Notes under the pieces: generated by a model | What the model saw: only the letters and a program-made list of their open reading frames with translations | Database searches by the model: none | What the model was told of the DNA's origin: nothing | Made by a program: the position numbers and the translations under genes | NCBI GenBank assembly: GCA_007129775.1 | Contig: SKUV01000137.1 | Span: forward strand, 1 to 5,103 | Length of the DNA: 5,103 bases | Source: Paracoccaceae bacterium | GTDB lineage: Bacteria; Pseudomonadota; Alphaproteobacteria; Rhodobacterales; Rhodobacteraceae | Reading direction: 5' to 3' | Part shown: in pieces, positions 1 through 5,103 of the stretch | How positions within the stretch are numbered: position 1 is the first letter of the stretch | How the letters are laid out: every line of letters begins with the position of its first letter

Positions 1-64
1 CGGGCGGGCCCCGGGCTCCGCCGGCGTCGGCGGGCGGCAAGCTGGCGGTGGCCCCGGCGCGCAC
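1..64 (-). CDS. N-terminal fragment of a divergent gene, possibly ComEC/Rec2-type competence protein
   Basis: Only the first 21 codons are visible. Read on the - strand from a GTG at 64-62, the frame stays open to the window edge and begins M-R-A-G-A-T-A-S-L-P-P-A. The start is supported by an AGGAGG Shine-Dalgarno match six bases upstream, the best ribosome binding site in the window. The visible part is rich in Ala, Gly and Pro and shows no domain, so the sequence alone does not give a function. The ComEC suggestion comes only from my recollection that, in Rhodobacterales and relatives, the gltX-gltA pair is flanked by a divergent comEC/rec2-family gene with lexA nearby. ComEC would be an inner-membrane DNA-uptake channel. 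I am fairly confident that a gene starts here and much less confident of its product. Confidence 0.5.
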   Translation of the reverse strand, partial: MRAGATASLPPADAGGARGPP

Positions 65-69
65 TCTTG

Positions 70-76
70 CCCTCCT
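70..76 (-). promoter_or_regulatory. Strong Shine-Dalgarno site for the divergent first gene
   Basis: The - strand reads AGGAGGG, followed by CAAGA and GTG. This is a full match to the anti-Shine-Dalgarno core at near-ideal spacing. It fixes the GTG at 64-62 as the start and is the main reason for preferring a - strand gene over the open + strand frame that ends at 90-92. Confidence 0.6.
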
Positions 77-117
77 GCCCGAGATTGCCTAGTCAATCGC
101 CGTGGTAGCCCCCGGAT

Positions 118-133
118 GGTTACCCAAAGGTTA
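118..133. promoter_or_regulatory. Direct repeat GGTTA-N6-GGTTA between divergent genes, candidate operator
   Basis: GGTTA occurs at 118-122 and 129-133, exactly 11 bp apart, so both copies face the same side of the helix. It lies between the divergent start at 64 and the gltX start at 237. The spacing (GTTA-N7-GTTA) has the architecture of the direct-repeat LexA box described in alphaproteobacteria (GTTC-N7-GTTC), but the last base of each half differs. It may be a degenerate LexA site, a site for another regulator, or chance. The second half overlaps a weak -10-like GTTAAT (130-135) that has no acceptable -35 partner. Confidence 0.3.
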
Positions 134-236
134 ATGCAGCTTCAGGCCGGCCGGCATTCCGGGGGCGGGCGGTGCGCGGGCTCTGTGCCGCGGGTCTTCC
201 TCCCACGTGCCGGGCCGGCGCATCGAAAGGCCCGCC

Positions 237-1688
237 ATGACGACAGCCCCCGCCGACAGCACCCGGCCCGACGCGCGCGCGGTGGTAACGCGCTTCGCCC
301 CGTCGCCAACGGGATTTCTGCATATCGGCGGCGCCCGGACGGCGCTGTTCAACTGGCTTTACGCACGCGGGCGGGGCGGGCAGTTCCTGCTGCGGATCGA
401 GGATACCGACCGCGCCCGCTCCACCCCCGAGGCGACGGCGGCGATCCTTGACGGTCTGAGCTGGCTGGGGCTGGACTGGGACGGCGAGGCGATCAGCCAG
501 TTCGACCGCGCCGCCCGCCACGCCGAGATCGCCCGGCAGATGCTGTCCGAGGGCACGGCCTACAAGTGCTTTGCCACGCAGGACGAAATCGCGGCCTTCC
601 GCGAGGCGGCGCGGGCCGAGGGGCGCTCGACCCTCTATCGCAGCCCGTGGCGCGACGCGCCCGAGGACACACATCCAGATGAGCCATTTGTTGTTAGGGT
701 AAAGGCACAAGGCCTTAAGCGTGACGGCGAATTCGTTGCTGACTTCATCGACGATGCTGTCCAAGGCCGTGTCGGATACTCTCCACACTTGCTTGACGAT
801 TTCGTTTTGTTGCGCGCCGACGGCACGCCCACCTACATGCTGGCGGTGGTGGTGGATGACCACGACATGGGCGTGACCCATGTGATCCGGGGCGACGACC
901 ACCTCAACAACGCGGCGCGGCAAAAGCTGGTCTATGATGCCATGGGCTGGGAGGTGCCGGTCTTTGCCCACATCCCCCTGATCCACGGGCCCGACGGCAA
1001 GAAACTGTCCAAACGGCACGGCGCGCTGGGCGTGGGGGAATACCGGGCCATGGGCTATCCGGCCTCGGCCATGCGCAACTATCTCGCGCGGCTGGGCTGG
1101 AGCCACGGGGATGCCGAGATCTTCGGCGATGCGGAGGCGCGGGAATGGTTCGATCTGGCCGGGATCGGGCGCGCGCCGGCGCGGCTCGACTTTCGCAAGC
1201 TCGACCATGTCTCGGGCCAGCATATCGCCCGAACGGACGATGCCGCCCTGCTGCATGAACTGCAGCAATTCCGCGCCCATACCGGCGCGCCCCCCTTGCC
1301 GCCACTGGCGGCCGAGCGGCTGGAACGGGCCATCCCGCATCTGAAGGAACGGGCGAAGACCTATCCGGAAATGCTTGAAAAAGCTCATTTTGCCCTGACG
1401 GAGCGGCCCATCGTAGCGGAGCCGAAGGCGGCGGCGGCGCTCGATGATGTATCCCGTAGTATACTGGGAGAATTGACGCCGCACCTGCAAAATGCTAGCT
1501 GGACGCGCGAGGCTCTGGAAGGCGCTGTCGGCGCGCTGGCCAGCGCCCATGATATCGGGCTTGGAAAACTGGCGGCACCGCTGCGGGCCGCCCTCGCGGG
1601 ACGGACGGCAACGCCCAGCGTGTTCGACATGATGCTCGCTCTCGGGCGCGAGGAGAGCCTTGCCCGCATCGCCGAGGCCGCCAAGTAA
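237..1688 (+). CDS. gltX: Glutamyl-tRNA synthetase (class I aminoacyl-tRNA synthetase)
   Basis: This cytoplasmic enzyme joins glutamate to tRNA-Glu using ATP. In bacteria relying on the GatCAB amidotransferase it may also mischarge tRNA-Gln; the sequence does not settle which applies here. The protein has 483 residues, normal for the family. The class I signature is at residues 29-32 as HIGG within FAPSPTGFLHIGG. The tRNA acceptor-binding segment includes VVVDDHDMGVTHVIRGDDH, and KLSKR is at 256-260. An alpha-helical anticodon-binding domain fills the C-terminal part. No Cys cluster of the kind that binds zinc in E. coli GluRS is present. ATG 237 is chosen because GAAAGG sits six bases upstream; the in-frame ATG at 207 has no such site. 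gltA follows after 109 bp with no obvious terminator, so cotranscription is possible. Residues 145-192 have strikingly different codon use and look about six residues longer than usual between VVR and DD. Confidence 0.97.
   Translation: MTTAPADSTRPDARAVVTRFAPSPTGFLHIGGARTALFNWLYARGRGGQFLLRIEDTDRARSTPEATAAILDGLSWLGLDWDGEAISQFDRAARHAEIARQMLSEGTAYKCFATQDEIAAFREAARAEGRSTLYRSPWRDAPEDTHPDEPFVVRVKAQGLKRDGEFVADFIDDAVQGRVGYSPHLLDDFVLLRADGTPTYMLAVVVDDHDMGVTHVIRGDDHLNNAARQKLVYDAMGWEVPVFAHIPLIHGPDGKKLSKRHGALGVGEYRAMGYPASAMRNYLARLGWSHGDAEIFGDAEAREWFDLAGIGRAPARLDFRKLDHVSGQHIARTDDAALLHELQQFRAHTGAPPLPPLAAERLERAIPHLKERAKTYPEMLEKAHFALTERPIVAEPKAAAALDDVSRSILGELTPHLQNASWTREALEGAVGALASAHDIGLGKLAAPLRAALAGRTATPSVFDMMLALGREESLARIAEAAK
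669..812 (+). other. Low-GC, atypical-codon tract inside gltX (codons 145-192)
   Basis: Across 671-810 I count 69 G or C in 140 bases (49%), against 49 of 60 (82%) just upstream at 601-660 and 41 of 60 (68%) just downstream at 811-870. Only 22 of these 48 codons end in G or C. The tract uses codons otherwise scarce in this window, such as AGG, GTA, ACA, CCA, TTT, CTT and repeated GTT. The frame is unbroken and the peptide still fits GluRS, ending in DDFVLL just before RADGTPTYML. The edges are sharp, within a few codons. A recombination tract from a lower-GC donor is the simplest reading. An overlapping functional nucleotide element is the alternative. Confidence 0.8.
1441..1500 (+). other. 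Second, shorter low-GC tract in the 3' part of gltX
   Basis: 29 of 60 bases are G or C (48%), directly after a stretch of nearly pure GCG codons. The codons GTA, CGT, AGT, ATA, GGA, TTG, CAA, AAT and GCT cluster here, encoding part of the anticodon-binding domain (around LDDVSRSILGEL). The short palindrome AGTATACT lies at 1458-1465. Another AT-rich spot is at 1371-1390. The shift is weaker than at 669-812 and could be ordinary variation in a less constrained domain. Confidence 0.45.
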
Positions 1689-1797
1689 GACGCGGCAACG
1701 CCCCGGCCGGAACGGCCCGGAGCGGGCGCAGGACAGACTGGTTTTACGGCCCGACGCCCCGTTGAAGGCGTTGCGGGCGATGACGAGAGGGAACGAC

Positions 1798-3093
1798 ATG
1801 ACCAAGACCCAACGCACCGCGACGCTGACACTCGACGGCAAGAGCTACGAATTCCCGGTCCACACCCCCGTGGTCGGCCCCGAGGCCTTCGACATCGGCA
1901 AGCTCTATGCCGAGGCCGATGTCTTCACCTTCGATCCCAGCTTCACCTCCACCGCATCCTGCGAATCGACCATCACCTATATCGACGGCGACAAGGGTGA
2001 ATTGCTCTATCGCGGCTATCCCATCGACCAGCTGGCCGAGAAATCGCATTTCCTCGAAGTCTGCTACCTGCTGCTTTACGGCGAACTGCCCACCGCGACG
2101 GAACTGGAGGATTTCGAGAACCGGGTGACCCGGCACACGATGCTGCACGAACAGATGCAGAACTTCTTCCGGGGCTTCCGCCGCGATGCCCACCCGATGG
2201 CGACGATGGTCGGCGTGGTCGGCGCGATGTCGGCCTTCTACCACGACAGCACCGATATCGGCGATCCGTGGCAGCGCGAGGTCGCGGCGATCCGGATGAT
2301 CGCCAAGATGCCCACGATCGCGGCATGGGCCTTCAAGTATTCCATCGGCCAGCCCTTCATCTATCCGCGCAACGATCTGGATTACGCCACGAACTTCCTG
2401 CACATGTGCTTCGCCACCCCGTGCGAAAGCTACGAGGTGGACCCGATCCTCGCCCGCGCGATGGACCGGATCATGACGCTGCACGCCGATCACGAGCAGA
2501 ACGCCTCCACCTCCACGGTGCGGCTGGCGGGGTCTTCGGGGGCCAATCCGTTTGCCTGCATCGCCGCCGGGATCGCCTGCCTCTGGGGGCCGGCGCATGG
2601 CGGCGCGAACCAGGCCTGTCTGGAGATGCTGCGCGAGATCGGCACGCCCGACCGGATCCCCGAATACATCGCCCGCGCCAAGGACAAGGACGACCCGTTC
2701 CGCCTGATGGGCTTCGGCCACCGGGTCTACAAGAACTTCGATCCGCGCGCCAAGGTGATGAAGCAATCGGCCGACGAGGTGCTGGGCCTTCTGGGGATCG
2801 AGAACAACCCGACCCTGCAGGTCGCCACGGAACTGGAGCGGATCGCGCTGGAGGACGATTACTTCCGCGACAAGAAGCTCTATCCCAATGTGGATTTCTA
2901 TTCCGGCATCATTCTGGATGCGATGGGCTTTCCCACCTCCATGTTCACGCCGATCTTCGCGGTGTCGCGCACGGTGGGCTGGATCGCCCAGTGGAAAGAG
3001 ATGATCGCCGACCCGAAACAACGCATCGGCCGCCCCCGCCAACTCTACATCGGCGCCCCCCATCGCGACTACGTCGAGGTGGAGAACCGCTGA
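1798..3093 (+). CDS. gltA: Citrate synthase, type II (hexameric Gram-negative form)
   Basis: This enzyme condenses acetyl-CoA with oxaloacetate to citrate, the first committed step of the TCA cycle, in the cytoplasm. The protein has 431 residues, close to the 427 of the E. coli enzyme. The active-site triad is visible: His267 in GPAHGGAN, His308 in GFGHRVYK and Asp366 in VDFYSG, matching E. coli His264, His305 and Asp362. The preceding LHADHEQNAST motif (His229, His232) is also intact. The N-terminal small domain (TLTLDGKSYEFPV) is typical of the type II form, whose members are often inhibited by NADH; that property is inferred from the family. ATG 1798 is supported by GAGAGGGA five bases upstream; an in-frame ATG at 1780 lacks a comparable site. 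The gene follows gltX after 109 bp and is closed by a strong hairpin beginning 15 bp after its stop. Codon use is uniformly GC-rich. Confidence 0.98.
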   Translation: MTKTQRTATLTLDGKSYEFPVHTPVVGPEAFDIGKLYAEADVFTFDPSFTSTASCESTITYIDGDKGELLYRGYPIDQLAEKSHFLEVCYLLLYGELPTATELEDFENRVTRHTMLHEQMQNFFRGFRRDAHPMATMVGVVGAMSAFYHDSTDIGDPWQREVAAIRMIAKMPTIAAWAFKYSIGQPFIYPRNDLDYATNFLHMCFATPCESYEVDPILARAMDRIMTLHADHEQNASTSTVRLAGSSGANPFACIAAGIACLWGPAHGGANQACLEMLREIGTPDRIPEYIARAKDKDDPFRLMGFGHRVYKNFDPRAKVMKQSADEVLGLLGIENNPTLQVATELERIALEDDYFRDKKLYPNVDFYSGIILDAMGFPTSMFTPIFAVSRTVGWIAQWKEMIADPKQRIGRPRQLYIGAPHRDYVEVENR

Positions 3094-3107
3094 GCGGCAA
3101 CGCACGG

Positions 3108-3127
3108 CCGGGGGCAAAGGCCCCCGG
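3108..3127 (+). terminator. Hairpin terminator after gltA
   Basis: A perfect 8-bp stem (CCGGGGGC / GCCCCCGG) closes an AAAG loop and can extend by two G-T pairs at its base. It begins 15 bp after the gltA stop codon. No run of T follows beyond TT, so this is not a textbook intrinsic terminator, though GC-rich alphaproteobacteria often use such weak-tailed hairpins. The stem is symmetric and could also stop or protect - strand transcripts arriving from the DUF2842 gene. Confidence 0.65.
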
Positions 3128-3150
3128 TTGGGGCGGGTGACAGGAAGCGA

Positions 3151-3171
3151 CTGTCGGTGTTTCGCCGACAG
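3151..3171. repeat. Strong hairpin, second possible terminator
   Basis: CTGTCGG (3151-3157) pairs perfectly with CCGACAG (3165-3171). A G-T and a G-C pair extend the stem inward to nine pairs around a TTT loop. It lies 23 bp after the first hairpin, with no T run on either side. It may back up termination of gltA or of the convergent operon, or be part of a small structured RNA. Confidence 0.5.
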
Positions 3172-3282
3172 AATGCGGGTGACGGCAGCTACGCGCCGAA
3201 TGCGAATTTGCAGCACTTCTCAGGAAGGCGCAGATCCGTAGCATGCCATGAGCATTTGACAGCGCGAGAAGTTCCTGCCTGC

Positions 3283-3319
3283 GTAGGCCTACCCGGTCTA
3301 GGCTTGTACACCTAAGCCT
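3283..3319. repeat. Palindrome and adjacent hairpin near the DUF2842 3' end
   Basis: The perfect 10-bp palindrome GTAGGCCTAC (3283-3292) is followed by AGGCTT (3300-3305) and its complement AAGCCT (3314-3319) around an 8-base loop. On the - strand these lie 30-66 bases past the DUF2842 stop codon, where a terminator would be expected, but no T run follows in that direction. The function is not established. Confidence 0.35.
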
Positions 3320-3348
3320 CCGCTTGGCCCGCTGCAAAAAACCAAACC

Positions 3349-3567
3349 TCAGCCCCCGTCGTCCGCCTTCCCGACCCCGCGGAAGATGAAGCGGAAGGGC
3401 AGCGCCCAGACGATGCCCAGCACCACATAGACGGCCAGTTCCAGCAGGAACGGCGGGCGCTCGAACAGGTCGATCACGTTGACGGCCACGACGATATAGA
3501 CCGGCAGGCCCACCAGCAGGATGATCAGCGCCCAGCGCCGCCGGGCCTTGTGGGACAATGTGCTCAT
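3349..3567 (-). CDS. DUF2842 family small membrane protein
   Basis: This 72-residue protein has a basic N-terminus (KARRRW, residues 7-12) and two hydrophobic segments at about 13-32 and 40-58. They are joined by a short loop carrying the ERPP motif (36-39), and the end is polar (RGVGKADDGG). The pattern, including LPVYIVVAVNV and YVVLGIVWALPF, fits the alphaproteobacterial DUF2842 family, whose function is unknown. By the positive-inside rule both ends should face the cytoplasm. ATG 3567 is chosen because it begins one base after the purA stop codon and gives the usual family N-terminus; earlier in-frame ATGs would lie inside purA. The Shine-Dalgarno is weak (GCGGA), so translation probably depends on ribosomes finishing purA. 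The gene is almost certainly in one operon with purA. Confidence 0.88.
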   Translation of the reverse strand: MSTLSHKARRRWALIILLVGLPVYIVVAVNVIDLFERPPFLLELAVYVVLGIVWALPFRFIFRGVGKADDGG

Positions 3568-3568
3568 G

Positions 3569-4861
<1,293 letters not shown>

Positions 4862-5017
4862 GGCTGCTCCTGCCTTGTGTCCGCTCGCGTCCTGGGGCGC
4901 GCGGTGCTGCGCCCCTCGGTTCCGGCCCTCTCTTACGTCAGCGGCGCGGCGGGGGAAACCGCCCATCGCACCGCCGGGCAACCGGTGCGCGGGGTCGGCG
5001 GGGGGTTCGGCTGGGGG

Positions 5018-5046
5018 TTGCGGGGGACAGGCGTTGGCCCTAGATA
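5018..5046 (+). promoter_or_regulatory. Candidate sigma-70 promoter for secG
   Basis: TTGCGG (5018-5023) and TAGATA (5041-5046) are separated by exactly 17 bp. Each matches the consensus at only three of six bases, but the TTG core and TA-A pattern are the more conserved positions in alphaproteobacterial promoters. Transcription would begin near 5053, giving a leader of about 20 bases before the secG ATG. This is a pattern match only. Confidence 0.4.
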
Positions 5047-5055
5047 GGCGCCAAC
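5033..5055. repeat. Inverted repeat GTTGGC-N11-GCCAAC over the secG -10 region
   Basis: The six-base arms at 5033-5038 and 5050-5055 are perfectly complementary, and the TAGATA -10-like hexamer sits between them. Such placement is typical of repressor operators, because a bound dimer would cover the -10 element and the start of transcription. Most of it would not be transcribed, so an RNA hairpin is less likely. No specific regulator can be named. Confidence 0.35.
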
Positions 5056-5073
5056 AGCAAAAGGCCCTGCCCC

Positions 5074-5103
5074 ATGGAAAATGTCGTTCTGATCGTCCAT
5101 CTC
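5074..5103 (+). CDS. secG: SecG, preprotein translocase subunit (N-terminal fragment)
   Basis: Only ten codons are present before the window ends, reading M-E-N-V-V-L-I-V-H-L. This is the typical start of SecG in Rhodobacteraceae: a short N-terminus running straight into the first of two transmembrane helices. SecG is a small inner-membrane subunit of the SecYEG channel that assists SecA-driven protein export. An AAAAGG ribosome binding site lies at 5059-5064, nine bases before the ATG. The position divergent from purA agrees with the order I recall in this family, where pyrG often follows secG. The assignment rests on a short match plus context. Confidence 0.7.
   Translation, partial: MENVVLIVHL

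Larger units (their letters stand above)
3128..3348. other. Non-coding, lower-GC, inverted-repeat-rich intergenic segment
   Basis: About 58% of bases in 3141-3350 are G or C, clearly below the flanking genes. I see no credible gene in either direction. It holds a strong hairpin at 3151-3171, a direct repeat GAATGCG (3171-3177 and 3198-3204), the pairing arms ACTTCTC (3215-3221) and GAGAAGT (3266-3272), the palindrome GTAGGCCTAC (3283-3292), a hairpin at 3300-3319, and a run of six A at 3336-3341. The content could be terminators for two convergent operons, a small RNA, or the remnant of a dispersed repeat or mobile element. Confidence 0.5.

Noticed and set aside
3..92. Open + strand frame ending in TAG at 90-92, which could be the tail of an upstream gene
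   Set aside because: The peptide is a low-complexity Gly/Ala/Pro stretch, as expected from GC-rich DNA in any frame. The opposite strand has a start codon with a strong ribosome binding site. It is not excluded without more sequence to the left.
146..155. Palindrome GCCGGCCGGC upstream of gltX
   Set aside because: Short GC-only palindromes are expected by chance at this composition. The flanking AATGC/GCATT arms do not make a continuous stem.
1689..1797. Possible gltA promoter or gltX terminator in the 109-bp gap
   Set aside because: TTGAAG (1762-1767) and TTGCGG (1771-1776 area) have no suitable -10 at normal spacing. The GC-rich repeats near 1700-1720 do not form a clean stem.
120..1841. 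Long - strand frame of 573 codons opposite gltX
   Set aside because: Antisense shadow: stops are rare in high-GC DNA. The + strand shows unmistakable GluRS motifs, while the - strand product is Arg/Gly/Pro-rich without recognisable domains.
1744..3216. Long - strand frame of 490 codons opposite gltA
   Set aside because: Mirror of the citrate synthase gene with no ribosome binding site or domain pattern. The catalytic residues on the + strand settle the coding strand.
3141..3337. Possible small - strand protein in the gltA/DUF2842 gap, in a frame that continues into gltA
   Set aside because: No Shine-Dalgarno before its ATG, Arg/Ser-rich low-information sequence, and it runs far into the gltA antisense strand. 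It could still be a translated relic of a repeat, so the region is listed as non-coding structure instead.
4930..4958. Promoter-like pair for purA on the - strand: TTTCCC (4958-4953) and TAAGAG (4935-4930), 17 bp spacer
   Set aside because: The spacing is right but both hexamers match poorly and the -35 lacks the TTG core, so it is not better than chance in this region.

Overview
The window looks like chromosomal housekeeping DNA from a high-GC alphaproteobacterium, most likely of the Rhodobacteraceae (Rhodobacter/Paracoccus/roseobacter type). This rests on the very high GC at third codon positions, on protein sequences close to that group as I remember it, and on gene order: gltX-gltA on the + strand, purA with a DUF2842 gene on the - strand, and then secG.

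Layout. Bases 1-64 hold the first codons of a gene on the - strand, with a strong ribosome binding site and a GTG start. Family gene order suggests ComEC, but too little is visible to prove it. A divergent control region of about 172 bp follows and contains a short direct repeat (GGTTA twice, 11 bp apart). Glutamyl-tRNA synthetase (gltX, 237-1688) and type II citrate synthase (gltA, 1798-3093) run on the + strand. A compact hairpin, the likely gltA terminator, lies just past gltA. About 220 bp of non-coding, lower-GC DNA rich in inverted repeats separates it from the convergent - strand pair. That pair is adenylosuccinate synthetase (purA, 3569-4861) and, one base after its stop codon, a 72-residue two-helix DUF2842 membrane protein (3349-3567). 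A second divergent region (4862-5073) carries a promoter-like pair and an inverted repeat in front of secG, whose first ten codons close the window.

How the genes fit together. These are core functions: charging of glutamate tRNA, entry of acetyl units into the TCA cycle, the committed step from IMP to AMP, and an auxiliary Sec translocon subunit. I see no CRISPR array, transposase, toxin-antitoxin pair or defence system, and no convincing new multi-gene system.

The most unusual signal is inside gltX. Codons 145-192 (669-812) drop to about 49% GC, with only 22 of 48 codons ending in G or C, while nearby DNA is about 68-82% GC. The reading frame stays intact and the encoded segment seems about six residues longer than usual. 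A second, weaker dip lies in the 3' part of the same gene (about 1441-1500). This mosaic pattern suggests a local recombination tract, or selection on the nucleotide sequence itself. Other points worth checking are the structured gltA/DUF2842 intergenic segment, the repeat between the divergent first gene and gltX, and the inverted repeat over the putative secG -10 element.
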